Notes: a model not told the origin generated them from the letters alone. A DNA stretch of 64,000 nt from Glaciozyma antarctica PI12 (GCA_002917775.1 KZ627154.1:644081-708080); one strand, 5' to 3'. Positions 1 to 11,257 are shown, numbered from the stretch's first letter. Numbers and translations: made by a program.

Positions 1-43
1 TGGAACGCCGCGAGGAGGGTGGAGCTGATGCGAGCTGGGACAG

Positions 44-972
44 GGTCCGTATGTGCTGCCGCCCCAGTGGATCGACCTCGACGTGCGCTCTACAGACCTG
101 AGCGTGCTCGGCAAGTTTGAGGTCATCATTGCGGATCCTCCCTGGGCTATCCATCAGGAGGTGCGTCGCCACGCCTCCGCACGCGAGCTCAGCCGACTCA
201 CGTACCTCGCAGCTCCCCTACGGAACCCTCACGGACGACGAGATGATGCGAATGCCTATTGGGTTGATGCAGGAGGAGGGAGGGCTGCTCTTTTTATGGG
301 TTACGGGACGCGCGATGGAGCTGGGGAGGGAGTGTCTCGCGGCCTGGGGGTGCGTTCTCTCAAGCTCGTGTGCGAGGAGACGCGACTGATGGGCCTGGAG
401 CAGGTACGAGAGGATTGACGAGCTCGTTTGGATCAAGACGAATCAGTTGCAAGGGCTCATTCGTACTGGGAGGACGGGGCACTGGTTGAATCACTCGAAG
501 GAGGTGCGTCGGCTCGCTCCCCTTCTCCTGCGCGTTATTTCATTCCTTACAGGGGGTTCTAATACACTACTTTACAGCACTGCCTCGTTGCTGTCCGTCG
601 CACTTCTCCCACACCTCCTCCCCTCCCGTACCCCTCCTTCGACACTCAAGTCATCCTCTCCGAAGTACGCGAAACCTCTCGCAAGCCCGACGAGCTCTAC
701 TCAATGATCGAGCGCCTCCTCACCAACCATCCGAACGCGCGGAAATGCGAGCTCTTTGGGAGGACGCACAACCTGCGGAGCGGGTGGATGACGATTGGGA
801 ACCAGTTTGCGGGAGGGAGGGAGAGGGTGTTTGAGGATGGTGTGGTGAGGGCTTTTGGGGAGAGGTGAGTTTGCCTGAGCTGAGTGGAGAATGAAGAGCG
901 AGAAGCTGACGGTAGTCGAACAGGTATCCGGAACGAGGGATGGTGCTCGCAGAACTGCCTCGCGCGGCGTGA
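44..972 (+). CDS. IME4: N6-adenosine mRNA methyltransferase, METTL3/IME4 type (5' truncated)
   Basis: Catalytic domain of the MT-A70 family, which transfers a methyl group from SAM to adenosine in mRNA in the nucleus; in fungi IME4 acts in meiosis/sporulation. The sequence shows the catalytic DPPW motif ([12 protein letters not shown]), then [59 protein letters not shown] and [19 protein letters not shown], in the family's order. Exons run about 44-160, 213-351, 406-501, 573-867 and 922-972, each bounded by GT..AG. The order and spacing match METTL3 rather than METTL14, which lacks DPPW. The N-terminal zinc-finger half lies left of the window; bases 1-43 look like the end of an intron. The frame closes with a short tail after the FGR block. 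Family assignment is firm; the meiotic role is family knowledge. Confidence 0.9.
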
Positions 973-1358
973 CTGCAATACGATGTACGATGTTTTCGCA
1001 GTGCGTACTCTGCTTTGCTTTATGCTTCAATCGAGTGGTTCTGGTTGCCTTTCGACGGAGCGTCGGGGTGCGCGGCGACTTGGACTGCCAGCTCGATGCA
1101 GGGTCGATTTTTTTTTTTCAGGCGCAGGGCACCGATGGCTTCGCTACTTTCTGGGATCGGTACGTGCAGAATCACGTTCACCACTCACCGTCCCATTCAG
1201 TAGGAGAGGACTGCCTTTCCAAGTCGAATGACGGGCGACGACGGCGGACCGGCGATCTCACGAACACTTTTCTTCAAATTGCTTCGCCGGACGCCGTCGA
1301 GTTGGTCTAATCTTCAGAGCAAGATGCGGTTTGACGGAGACCACAACAGCAACTCACG
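973..1358. other. Intergenic region upstream of the hydroxylase gene
   Basis: 386 bp between the methyltransferase stop and the next start codon. It holds a run of eleven T near 1109-1119 and no open frame that I can connect to either gene. It should contain the 3' UTR of the first gene and the promoter of the second; I see no clear TATA box. Confidence 0.4.
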
Positions 1359-2797
1359 ATGGCACGTTCAAGCTTAACCGGCTCGACCCCCTCCGTTCGC
1401 GCATCCTCCCCCGCCCTCTCGGACACCTCGACCTCATCGTCCGACTCCCCCATCACCTACGCCACGACCGCTCCTCTCAAGAAGGCTACTCGTCAAGCCA
1501 AGGACTGGCGTCCACCTTCGACGTTCTACCTCAAGCCGTTCTCAGAGATGACGACGGCGGAACGCATCTGCAATCTGGCTACTTGCCCCGAGTCGATCCA
1601 TGAATTGAAGGACGAGGATCTCGATCGAGGACCGGTTCCTACGCAGAGCGTCTTGAGGGAGAACGCGTTCATTCTGTCGAGGGGGATGTTGCCGCTCGTG
1701 CTTCAGGGCCTGAGTTACTGGGCGTTCCCGAGTGAGTCGATTTTCGTCGAACGGAAGAGGACTACGCTGATCTTGCTGTTGCTTCTCAGACTTCAAATGG
1801 CCTCTGGCGCTTGCGTACCCAATCTACCTCTTCGCATTCATGGGATTCGCGCTTCAAGTGCTAGCGCGCCTGAACTGTTCGTTGCCTTTCCTCTCCTTCG
1901 CTCTGTTCGCTGACCTTCCTCGACGATCTTCAGGGTACTGCGTCAGCTACGGCACCTTTGACGAGAAGAACATCGGTCGCGATAGGACGCCCGACGCCTC
2001 GGTCAACAGCCTTGCGAAGGGAATCACCCTTTACATGCTTCTGCGAACCGGCGCAGCTTTCTACCTTCACTACGACTCGGCCGTCAACCCCCTCGCTGGC
2101 TTCAGTTGGACCTACCCTCTACGTCTCGCTGCGTGGCAGCTCACTCTCGATTACTTCTTCGTGAGTCTCCTTTCGATGACGATGAGAACCGCTGCTGACG
2201 CTCCCACCTCCAGTACTGCTACCACCGCGCGAGCCACGAAGTCGACGCTCTATGGTTCATTCACAAGGCTCATCACGCCACCAAACATCCCTCCGCGTAC
2301 GTTCCTCAGATCCACATCGTGCGAGCTCGTTTTGACCTCTTCGTCGCCAGGATTCTCGCGATTCTCGCTGGCGACTACCAAGAATGCATCGAGATCGCCT
2401 TGGTCCCCCTCGCTGCTACCCTCCTCGTTCCGATGAGCTTCTCAGAGTTGTACCTCACGCTCTGCTACACCATCGTACGTCGTTCTCACTCCTCGCTGCC
2501 GAATTTTCGCTAATCTGCCGCCTTTCTCCAGTACGTCGAGATGCTCGGACACTCTGGCATTCGTGCCAACTGGCCCCACCCTATCCTCTTCGTACTCAAG
2601 CCTTTCGATATGGAGCTCTGCGTTGAAGATCACGAGCTCCACCACCGGTTCGGCAAGAGCGGGCTGAACTATTGCGTCCTCTCCTCCTCCGAGCTTGTAT
2701 CGCGCTGACCTCGTTCGCTCGCAGTGGGAAGCAGTCTCGGTTCTGGGATAAGCTGTTCGGGACGTGCGGGGAGAGGATCGAGACGAAGGGGATGTAG
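1359..2797 (+). CDS. Fatty acid hydroxylase superfamily (sterol desaturase-like) membrane protein
   Basis: Di-iron membrane oxygenase of the ERG3/ERG25/SUR2 superfamily, expected in the ER. Six spliced exons give a Ser/Thr-rich N-terminus, hydrophobic stretches (YPIYLFAFMGFALQVL; an LPLAATLLVPMSF-like segment) and the three histidine clusters that bind iron: HRASHE, HKAHHATKH and EDHELHH. The C-terminus reads SRFWDKLFGTCGERI, the position where family members carry the FWDxLFGT signature. Introns are 50-60 bp with clear CTGAC/CTAAC branch sites. The substrate cannot be told from the sequence; sterol intermediates, sphingoid bases or alkyl lipids are all possible. Start chosen as the first ATG in the exon-1 frame. 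It converges with the next gene, leaving 117 bp between stops. Confidence 0.8.
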
Positions 2798-2914
2798 AGC
2801 CGCGTAGGCCTTGTTCGATGTTTCTGTAACAACTCCACATTTCGTTCGTACCATCTCTCCGACCGTTCTCGTAAACAAGAACACCCAATATTACACTATC
2901 AAAAGAAGCACCAG

Positions 2915-5311
2915 CTACATCGCCACCCCGATATCGTACCCGCAGCTGATCCGCTCTCCCATCATCACCACCGCCACCTCGCTCTCCGTCTCGCTCTCCT
3001 CCGTCCCCGCCAGGGAGACCAACGAGGTTGTCGAATCCGTCGACGAACTCGGCGTCAAAACGAACGTCGGCGTAGTCCCCCTCGGCGTCTTGAGCTCCTC
3101 GGTACTATCCTCCCACGGCCCTTCAGAGCAAACGATCGTAGGAATGCCGAGAGGGATCTTGATCGTGAGAGGAGCGTCTCCGAACCGGGTCGCCGAGTCG
3201 TCCGATTCGTAGACGGGGGAAGAGGTGGGGACACGAGGGAGGGAGGAGGAGGGAGGAGTGCGAGGAGCGTTGAGTTTCGCGAGGAGGTTGGAGAGGGCGT
3301 CCTCGGCTTCGGAGTCGCTGCTCTTGTCGAACGTGGGAGAGGAGAGGGCGTCGAGGAAGACGGGAGAGTTGGTCCCGCTGCTCGAGAAGGTCGAGAATGC
3401 CGGTGAGAGGGGTAGGGTGGCGGATTCCTGCGAAGGAGTGTACGTGTGTCGCTCGACGAACTTGCGAGGGACGGTCGAGGCGCGGCTCGAGGTCTTGACC
3501 GTTCGCTTCGGTTCATGAACGACGACCCGCGTCGTCGTGACTCCCGAGATCGTATCGTCGCTTCCCCTGCGAGTCGGCGAAGGAGGGAAGATGCAGACTT
3601 CGGGAAGGTCTACTCCGCGCATGGTCGCCGGGCTGCTCGAGGCGGGGGACTGGACGAACGCTTCACCGAGTCCGGCGGAGGGGAAGGCGGAGAAGGCCTT
3701 GTCGAGTCCAGGGGAGAAGATGTCGCGCGTCGGTCGCGTGGGGGAGAAGGCGCCGGCGAGAGGAGGGGACCAGGCGTTTGCTGCTCGGGCGGCGGCGGCG
3801 GTGGCGGCGGTGGGGGTGACGGAGGAGGGGCGAGGCTCGCGGATGATGATGGAGTTGGCTGCGGCGACGTTGAGGGGGCTGGGGCGGAGGGAAGGGCGAC
3901 GAGGGTTGGGAGGACGAGGGCGAGGAGTGTCGAGGGGTTGGCTCGAGGTCGACGAGATCGAGTCGAGCGAGGAATGGGTGGAGATGGGGTCGTGACTCGA
4001 TGCGTTGGAGGAGATGGAGGAGGCGGATCCCACCGTGGTGTTCTCGGCGAAGCTGCTCATCGGGCGGTACATGCTGAAGACGCGCGTCCTGCGCTTCGAC
4101 TTCTTCTCCGTCGGACTGACTCCACCCGCGACCTCGCCATTCATCTTCTTCTCCACCTCGGCGAAGACCTCGTCCATCGAGATCCCCTCGAACCGAATCG
4201 AGGGAATCCGCATGCGAGCGCTGAACGCGACGTCCGCAGGTCCCAGAAGCTCCCCCTCGCTCTCCTTCCTCCTCGCGCGCGGCGAATCCTCGTCGTCGGC
4301 ATCTCCGCACGATCCAGGTGAGGTGGGCGAATCCTGCGCGCTCCTGCTACGCGCCCTCGCGGCCTTTTCGTGCGCGAGGTTGAAAGGAGGAGAGGAGGGA
4401 GAGGGCTTGGTCGACGAGGCCGAAAGACGCTTGAGGCGAGGAGGAGTGGAGGGTTCGGCAAACATGGCTTCGACGAAGGAGGAAGGGATGGGAGTCGAGT
4501 TCCTCGAGCGCGTGCTGACCTCCGTCTCGTCCTTCTCCTCGATCTGCGGCTCTGTCAGCCCTTTGACGCGCCACATTCGCTGCGGTCCGTTGCTCGATTT
4601 GCTGCCCTTCCTCCCGTGGCGGCGAGGCGAGCTGTCGGGGGAGGAAGTTATCGAGAGACTGGTAGCTTCCGAGCTCGAGTCCCATTCGTCCGTGAAGGCC
4701 GACGTCGAGGCGAACGACGAGCACGAGGTCGAGACCGTCGAGTTGGAGTGACTGGACCTAATGGCGCGCTGGGGAATGTGGGGGGCGATGGAGGCGGACG
4801 CGTGAGGTTGGGGACGCGACTGGGGTGGGGGGACGTAGTGAAAGGGGGCGCGAGGAGGAGGAGGGTAGGGCTGGGAGTCGGCGGGGCGAGTGTTTGGCGG
4901 AGGGGCGGGGAAGCCGAGAGGGAGGGAGGTGGAGGTCGAAGGGGGTGGGGGAGAAGGCGACGCGATGACAAAAGAAGGTTCGGCGCGAGTGATGGGCGAC
5001 GTTAACGCGTTCTTCTTGTCCGAGGAGCGGCCCCAAGACGAAAAGAGCTTCGAGAGCACCCTTGTCCCTCCCGAATCCTTCCTGCTCCGCGCCGAGAGTC
5101 CCTCCTCCTTCCCTGCGTGCACGACTTCTCCTCCGGACGCGTCGGTGTTTTCCATTTCGGCGATCCCAAGTCCCGAGGGTTCGGCGACGCGGGTGACGGC
5201 AGGCGTACTCGCTGATCCCTGTGAGAGCGCGTACGAACGAAGGCCGTAGGGGTCGCTGGGAGTAGGAGTGGTGGAACGAATATCGTTGTAAGACTTCTTC
5301 GCGGCGAGCAT
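2915..5311 (-). CDS. Ser/Pro-rich protein of unknown function (798 aa, apparently single exon)
   Basis: One uninterrupted frame of 798 codons, unusual in this intron-dense window. No enzyme domain is recognisable. The protein is rich in Ser, Pro, Thr and Ala, with many short S/P clusters and basic patches (PRRHGRKGSKSS), several acidic stretches and repeated R-x-S sites, the pattern of a disordered phospho-regulated fungal protein. Clues that the frame is real: it runs 2.4 kb, has an ATG near its upstream end, and the opposite-strand frames are Arg-rich shadows. A Pro run (PSPPPPSTSTSLP) and poly-Ala (ATAAAARAA) come from GC-rich microsatellites. No function is proposed. Confidence 0.65.
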   Translation of the reverse strand: MLAAKKSYNDIRSTTPTPSDPYGLRSYALSQGSASTPAVTRVAEPSGLGIAEMENTDASGGEVVHAGKEEGLSARSRKDSGGTRVLSKLFSSWGRSSDKKNALTSPITRAEPSFVIASPSPPPPSTSTSLPLGFPAPPPNTRPADSQPYPPPPRAPFHYVPPPQSRPQPHASASIAPHIPQRAIRSSHSNSTVSTSCSSFASTSAFTDEWDSSSEATSLSITSSPDSSPRRHGRKGSKSSNGPQRMWRVKGLTEPQIEEKDETEVSTRSRNSTPIPSSFVEAMFAEPSTPPRLKRLSASSTKPSPSSPPFNLAHEKAARARSRSAQDSPTSPGSCGDADDEDSPRARRKESEGELLGPADVAFSARMRIPSIRFEGISMDEVFAEVEKKMNGEVAGGVSPTEKKSKRRTRVFSMYRPMSSFAENTTVGSASSISSNASSHDPISTHSSLDSISSTSSQPLDTPRPRPPNPRRPSLRPSPLNVAAANSIIIREPRPSSVTPTAATAAAARAANAWSPPLAGAFSPTRPTRDIFSPGLDKAFSAFPSAGLGEAFVQSPASSSPATMRGVDLPEVCIFPPSPTRRGSDDTISGVTTTRVVVHEPKRTVKTSSRASTVPRKFVERHTYTPSQESATLPLSPAFSTFSSSGTNSPVFLDALSSPTFDKSSDSEAEDALSNLLAKLNAPRTPPSSSLPRVPTSSPVYESDDSATRFGDAPLTIKIPLGIPTIVCSEGPWEDSTEELKTPRGTTPTFVLTPSSSTDSTTSLVSLAGTEESETESEVAVVMMGERISCGYDIGVAM

Positions 5312-6222
5312 CGTGACGGCGAGTGATGGAGGGGGGAGGAGGGGGTCGCGGTGGGGAGTGTCTGCACGGCAGGAAGGCGCGTCAGGGAGGAACGGGGAGG
5401 CCTGGAGAGGAGATGCTCACCTCGTTGGTTGGGTACAAGGTTTTAGAAAAGAGCGAACAAAACAAGGCGAGGGGGAGGAATGTGCTGTCGAGCTGTCGAG
5501 CAAAGAGAGATACAGGAAGGGACAGGCGCGACTATGGAAGGAGTCGAGGGGGGAGGAACAGATGTCGAGAGGGGAGAGGGAAAGAAGAATACGCGCCAAG
5601 TCGACCAAACACGGTAACAGGAAAATCGAGCCGTTGAGATTTCGGGATTTCGCTTGCGAAACTTTGTGATCGACGAGGTTTTGGACGCGACGAACACGCG
5701 CCTGTTCCCCCCCCTTCGTTTCGGAGGTACGCTGTAGCTTTAATGTATTTCCCTCTGAGAGAGTCACCAACGAAAGATACTCGCGAATCCAGGCGGATCC
5801 GACCCCTCGAGGAGCGAAACCTCTCTGGACCTCGCCTTCGAAGTCGCGTCGCCAGCAGAGGCTATCTTCAGCCTGCAAGCAGTGCAAGCGTCGGAGCAGG
5901 GTACACTTCCCGCTTCGAGAAAAAAAACGAGCAGGGCCCGTGCCGAGCTTGGACGAAGCAGCAGGCGTCTGGCGGAGGCTAAGACGGATTGAGGTGTGAT
6001 GGAGCTGCGACGGCGTGGAGCCACGGCGCGAAGGAGCTGAACGTGGTCTTAGGAACCAAGTGAGCGTATGGGATAAGGGAGAGGGAGAAGGAACGAATTT
6101 GCGACCTCCGCGGGGTCATGGCGCCGCTAGGTGAGAGGGGCTACCAGCTGCGCCCGTGGTTCCGCGCTACGGAGCGGCGACAAATAACGGCGTATCGCTT
6201 AACACGACGATACATAAGGTCC
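5312..6222. other. Promoter-side intergenic region
   Basis: About 0.9 kb upstream of the Ser/Pro-rich gene and downstream of the MYND-like gene, both on the minus strand. Only short frames that look like shadows are present. A CT-rich stretch on the minus strand just before the start (5312-5345) is typical of fungal promoters. Confidence 0.35.
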
Positions 6223-7750
6223 TTACAAGGGACAGGAACGCGTGTGTCCCTGAACGTAGACTGCATCGGCGTTCCGGCACGCGCTGGTGCAATACCACCC
6301 CCAATCGCATCGAGCGCACTTGACGAGCGCGTTCGAGTCGGCCCTCATACACCTGCGAGCGTTACCATCAGTCCCGAAACCCCTCAGCAGCGGAGAGAAA
6401 GAAGGAACGCACCAGCGGCAAGCTTTCGCCTCCAATTCCTCCTTCGGCTCCTCCTTCGTTCCTCCCTCGCGCTTCTTCTCCCCCTCGTACCACGCTTCCC
6501 GCTGAACGATGTAGATATCTTGCTGTACGCTCCGGCGGTGAGGATTCGCTTGCGTCCGAACGAACTGCCCGAAACTCTTCGCAAGCTTCGTTGAGGCTTC
6601 GTTGCCGACGACGGGGTCGATGAGGACGCTGCCGAGGCGGAGGACGTCGAAGGCGTACCGAATAACGTGCGTTAGGGTCTCGGTCATCACGCCTTGGTTC
6701 CAGTAGCTGCGAAGAGCAGATCAGCGAGGGATTTGGGAATCTTGCGAAGGTGCGCAGACCTCGGGTGGATCTCGTAGACTGTTGCGAACGCATTAGCTGG
6801 AATCAAAGACCTGTTACGAGAGTACGCACACAAGTTACCGCTGCTGTCTTTTAACTCCGCCGCAGAAGGATGCCTGAACACCTTGCCCGATCTCGCTCCG
6901 TACCGCACGTCGCTTCCATCCAACTCGACCGCTGCGAAGGGGCCATCAGTTCCAAGTCCAGCTGCTCAACTGTAAATCCGACGCACCGATATTCCCAATG
7001 TATCCGTTCTCGTTCAACGGCGTGATATCCTCGGGCGACTCCTTCGCTCGAAGCAGCAGCTCTCCCGCCTCATTCCTCCTCGGCGTGATGGCAAAGACGT
7101 ATCGCGTGCGAGAATATGGTATTCGTGATCCAGTCGAAGCGACCGCAGGAATACTGTTGAGCACGTAGCCTTCGTGCATGCCTTGAATATCGCCCAAGCG
7201 AGTCGGAGTTCCGTAGAGCTTGGGGAGAGGGTGAGCGAGGTGTGATCGGGTGGAGAGGTGAACGGACTTGAGTTCGGCTGACGGCGCGCTCTCGCTTGAC
7301 ATCAAAGACTCGGTAGAGATCTGCGCGCGTCAGTGAGGGTCGAGGGAGGGGACGATGAGAGGTGCACCTTCTTGGGTCACAGCGCGGAGGACTGCGATGG
7401 GGATCAGAATGGGCTGGGACGGAGGCGGAAAAGGAGCTCACGAAGACGAGGACTAGTGATAGATATTCGAGAAGCTGGCGTGATGAAGAGAGGAAAGGTG
7501 TCCTGCGCCATCCGAGGGGAGGATTAGCTGGCGTCTCTCTTTCTCGCGGGTGGTGGAGCTTACGGGAGAAACGCTCCGAAAGCCCGACACAGCGTGCATG
7601 AGCTTCTTGTGCGTCTTCCACGCCGCTTTGTAGCAGACACTGCGCGGATCAGTCAGTCGGAGATGTAAAGCGCCGAACGGAGACGTGAGCTTACTCGCTG
7701 CAGAAGGGCGTCCGGACGCCGAAATAGCTCAAGCAGAGTGGGCACACCAT
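6223..7750 (-). CDS. Protein with two MYND-like zinc clusters
   Basis: Spliced minus-strand gene. It opens with MVCPLCLSYFGVRTPFCSD and, after an intron, VCYKAAWKTHKKLM: a Cys/His series of MYND type (CxxC, FCSxxC, WKTHK). The C-terminus holds a second Cys-rich cluster (CRWC; KCARCDWGWYCTSACR; GHTRSC at the end). Between them lies a region of unknown fold with TRYVFAITPRRNEAGELLL and HPRSYWNQGVMTET. Introns with GT..AG and CTAAT/CTGAT branch sites join the last exons in frame. Near 7300-7450 the frame of the second/third exon junction is off by one in my reading, so one splice site is wrong or a base is missing. MYND fingers usually bind protein partners; no SET domain is visible. Start chosen at the first Met before the first CxxC. 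Confidence 0.5.
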
Positions 7751-8498
7751 GAAGCGCTTTAGCGGCGTTCCACCTTCAGTCGTAGCAGGCGCTGTGGAGT
7801 AGACTCATGAGCAGTGGCGACGGTGGGAAGGTCGCGAAGACTCGCCGGAACGGTGGCACTGGGAGCACTCTTCGGCGCTCTGGAGGACTGGGAGTAAGCT
7901 GGGGCTCACTTCAAACCACTCGAGCAGATTACCATGGCTGAAGTGCGCGACACGAAACGCGAAGTGGGAGCAGAGGTGACGGGGAGAAGGAGAGAGGGCG
8001 CCGCGTCGGCGGCGTCTTCCCTTCGCCTCCTTCCCCAACTCTCGCCAACGCCAGCAAGCTACGCCAAACAAGCAGCCGATACACGCCCTTTTCAGCTCTC
8101 CTCCCAGCAATCGTACTCCCCTGCCCATCTCAGCACGACCTCGCTCTTCCCGACTCTCCCGCCCGTCGCCTTCCCATCTCAACTCTCCAGCGCCGTTCCA
8201 CTCCACGCACAGAGCTCAGAGTGCCTGAATACAAATTAGCTAGTAAGGTTGTTGCTGCTCTTGAGGCGAGGGAAGCTGTGGAGGGGAGGCTGGAGAGGGC
8301 TCGCCTCTCTGTTGATCCCTCTCTCGCGCGTCGTGTGGCTGGGAAGCCGTGGGTGAGGGACAAGTGCTGATTGCTTCAGGTTACAGGTACTGGTTGCTCT
8401 CCCTTGCCGTTCTCGTCGCACCTGCTACCCCTCCAGTTGCCCCCACCGACCTCGCGCTACTCGACGCGACTTCCTCCCCACCCCTCTCGAGCTCCACC
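7751..8498. promoter_or_regulatory. Divergent promoter region, MYND-like gene / PSF1
   Basis: The MYND-like gene is read leftwards from about 7750 and PSF1 rightwards from 8499. The intervening sequence has short frames on both strands (for example 7934-8239) with no recognisable motif. Part of it is transcribed leader of PSF1, since the PSF1 start codon is completed only after an intron. Confidence 0.4.
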
Positions 8499-9209
8499 AG
8501 TGCGTCCTTCCTCTGCTGCGCTCCTCCTGCTCGTGCTCAAGTAGCTAACTCTCCCGTAGTGCTCGGAGACCACGGCAACGCCCTCGTCACGGAATCCCAC
8601 CGCTCCCTCCAAACGCGCACCCTCCTCGCCTACAACCCCTCCACCGTCCGCTCCGTCATCCGCGAATCCCACTCCCTAGACGGGGAGCTCGTCCGCGCCT
8701 CCGAGATCTTCTCCACTCAAGTCGAGCCGTCGGATGGGGACATCGCCGAGCTCACCGTCTCAGCCCTCGCGCTGCAGCGGAACAAGCGCGCGCTGCTGGT
8801 TTATCACCGGCAGCGGCTGGAGGTGCTCAAGGATGCGTTTTGGGAGAAGGGAGGAGTGCTATCGGCGGCGTTTGGGATGGAGACGGAGACGAGGAAGCAT
8901 ATGGCTCCGGTGGACGAGGCGTTTGCGAAGGGGTATTCGGAGCTCTGTCTTGCGTTCAAGACGAGCTGGTATGGGGAGGAGGGGCAAGGAGGGACGCAGC
9001 TTATGGACGCGACGGACTTGTTGGGAGGAGGGACGGAGGCGGAACCACCGCGCGACCTCTTTGTGAGCGTAAGGGTGTTGACGGACGTCGGAGAGGTCGA
9101 GACGGTCAGCGGGAGTCGGCTGAGCCTGAACAAGGGGAGTCAGTACTATCTGGCGAGGGAGGATGTCGAGAACCTCGTCGTACTGGGAGCGTTGGAGATT
9201 ATCGATTGA
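8499..9209 (+). CDS. PSF1: GINS complex subunit PSF1, start codon split by an intron
   Basis: PSF1 is one of four GINS subunits; with Cdc45 and Mcm2-7 it forms the CMG replicative helicase in the nucleus. The protein (216 aa; about 200 is usual) begins MLGDHGNALVTESHRS, matching the M-x-GD-x-x-x-x-L start of PSF1. It contains the helical A-domain signature LQRNKRALLVYHRQRL, then PPRDLFVSVRV, and the small B-domain ending LNKGSQYYLAREDVENLV. The ATG is assembled by splicing: A at 8499 after CTCCACC, a 60 bp intron 8500-8559 (donor GTGCGT, branch GCTAAC, acceptor TAG), then TG at 8560. The joined context CCACCATG is a near-ideal start. No other in-frame ATG precedes GDHGN. SLD5, a second GINS subunit, lies about 10 kb to the right. 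Confidence 0.93.
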   Translation, partial: SASFLCCAPPARAQVANSPVVLGDHGNALVTESHRSLQTRTLLAYNPSTVRSVIRESHSLDGELVRASEIFSTQVEPSDGDIAELTVSALALQRNKRALLVYHRQRLEVLKDAFWEKGGVLSAAFGMETETRKHMAPVDEAFAKGYSELCLAFKTSWYGEEGQGGTQLMDATDLLGGGTEAEPPRDLFVSVRVLTDVGEVETVSGSRLSLNKGSQYYLAREDVENLVVLGALEIID

Positions 9210-9733
9210 GGGGCGACAACGGCGTGGAGAGGACGACGCGGCGTGGATAGGACGACGAACCTCTCCTCCCTCCTCCTCCTCCTCTTTCGACAATCCTCCG
9301 CTCGCTGGCCACTACGAATTCCTCTCTCCACACGACCAGCACCTCTCTTTCCTCGACCTCTGCCGGCGCCTGGCCGTCGCTGCCGTCGCTTAGGAGGAGC
9401 CATCGCCGAGTCCTCTCGCCAGGCACACGAGCAGCTCTAGGGAGGAAGGAAGATGGAGAGGGATATGTTTGGGGTGGAGGAGGCCAGCTGCCGGCTCAGC
9501 GCAATGCACAGCGTGGTCGAAGATTCGCAGCAAAGTCCGCGGACTAGATCGCTACCTCGCTCCTTTTCGCTCGCTCGACTCAACTTCGCGCTCCAAGCTT
9601 CTCTCTACGCATCACTCCAGCGACCTCACCCTCGCCACGGTCTCCGGTCGCCTGCTCCTCCCTCGCAGACTTCCAAAATACCGCCCTCGCCCCACGGAGA
9701 ACCTCGACCGCAGAGCCTCGCTCGACTACAAGA
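9210..9733. other. Intergenic region between PSF1 and a membrane-protein gene
   Basis: 524 bp with no supported gene. A CCTCCTCCTC-type pyrimidine tract occurs near 9262-9290. It should hold the PSF1 terminator and the promoter of the following plus-strand gene. Confidence 0.35.
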
Positions 9734-11257
9734 ATGGCGTCGTCGAAGCTCTGGATCGCCGCCATCGTCCTCCCGCCCGTATTCTTCGTGCTCGCTATCG
9801 CAGCGGCGGTCTACTGGTACCGAAAGATGAAGGCGCTCGTCGTCCTTGGGCGAGAGCAGCGGGAGGACCTGGAAGGGACGGTATCGACGCGCTCGAAGTC
9901 GAGTAGGGAGGAGATTCCACTGGTGGCATTGGAGAGGGTGGAGGTGGAGGAGCGCGAGTGGAGGCTGAGAAAGATGCCGGTGGATGAGGTAGATGCGGGG
10001 GAGTGGAGCGGGAGCAGTGCTGGGACTGGGAGAGGGGAATCGTGAGTCCTTTCTGGCTTTGGTGCTGAGGGGGAAAGCTGACTGGCGAGACGGCAGGGCT
10101 AGGACGAGGTCGTCGAGCTCGCTTCCTCCTCCAGCGGGGTACCAGCCACCGTCGCTCTTTCCCAAGAGTGGAGCGAGATCGACGAGGACTGAAGTCTCCG
10201 ATTCGAGCGACGGGAGAGCGAGGACGACGGTGGCGAGGGGACATCGAGTGCTCACGAAGCGACGTTCGACCATCAAATCGACCCCCTCAGTCCCTCATCC
10301 TCAGCGCATTTCGAGGCGAAAGGATTCGTTTGGAGTCGGCGAGGACAAGGATTACGTCGCCGATGTGTCGGACTTGAGCGATACGAATCCGTACGGCGCC
10401 TCGCAAGGACGCCCCTCCGACATCAGCAGCAGCTCATTCCTCGCTCCGCCACCTCGCTCCCGCCGCCATTCTTCCACTTCTCCATCCCCACCTTCCTCCC
10501 CCGACCTCTCCCCTTCGCTCAAACCCGTTATCGTCGATCGGAGCGTGACCACACCGATCGTCCAGGAGCGATCGTCCCACCCCTCGCTTCTCACCAATCG
10601 CTTTACGACTCCCTCGAGCCGGCTTTCGACACGAGCGCCAGCACTCCCCACTTCAGCGACGACTCGATGACCTCGCGACGTTCCAAAGCCGACTCGACGG
10701 CTCCTCTCATTCGGCACCGCCACAGCGATTCCGACTCCGAGCGTCCTCCTCCTCCCCGCATCGCCCTCACAACTCCTACAACGACCGACAACGAGCCTCC
10801 TCAGCTCAGTCTTTCAACCAGTTTTCCCTATCGTCCCTCGCCCCTCGCCGCCACACCCCTCATGATGTCCCCTGCTTCTCCAATCTCCCAGACCGCCCAC
10901 CCGCACCCTTCCTCTCCCACCCCTCCACCCCTCTCCCCCGTCCCCACTACCTACTCCTCCACCAACTTCCACTCCGCCGAACCCTGCCTCTCTCCTGCCT
11001 CTCCTCGCCACATCTCATTCGGAACGACGCACCCTCCCGCTCGAGCGCAGGGGAGGAGGATGTCGCTCGAACAGCGGGAGGAGCTGGAAGCGGCTGCACG
11101 GTTCCCGCACCCATACGAAAAGGGATTGCCGTGGATGCAGGGGCTTATTGATAGTCGGGGGAGTCTGCCGCTGGTCGAGACGGAGCGAGGAGGGTTGACC
11201 GTGCGGGATTTTCTCGTTCTTGCGAAGGCGTACGCTGACCATTCTTCGAGCAGTTGA
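9734..11257 (+). CDS. Single-pass membrane protein with long disordered cytosolic tail
   Basis: Exon 1 encodes MASSKLWIAAIVLPPVFFVL followed by a further hydrophobic stretch and the basic stop YWYRKMKAL, a clear N-terminal transmembrane anchor. The rest is Ser/Pro/Arg-rich and disordered, ending in a better-ordered segment (GRRMSLEQREELEAAARF; GLPWMQGLIDSRG; LTVRDFLVLAKAY). An intron at about 10042-10098 (GTGAGT..CAG, branch CTGAC) joins in frame. Between about 10500 and 10670 the coding frame changes by one without a convincing intron: the frame ending LSTRAPALPTSATTR stops, while SLYDSLEPAFDTSASTPHF continues to the conserved-looking C-terminus. I take this as a one-base assembly error or an unrecognised intron. 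Function unknown. Confidence 0.6.

Noticed and set aside
1109-1119. T11 run as a Pol III terminator of a small RNA gene
   Set aside because: No tRNA, 5S or U6-like sequence with A/B boxes lies upstream of it.
3446-4321. Long plus-strand Arg/Gly-rich frame opposite the Ser/Pro-rich gene
   Set aside because: It is the antisense shadow of a GC-rich coding region; it has no domain and consists of low-complexity Arg/Gly/Glu.
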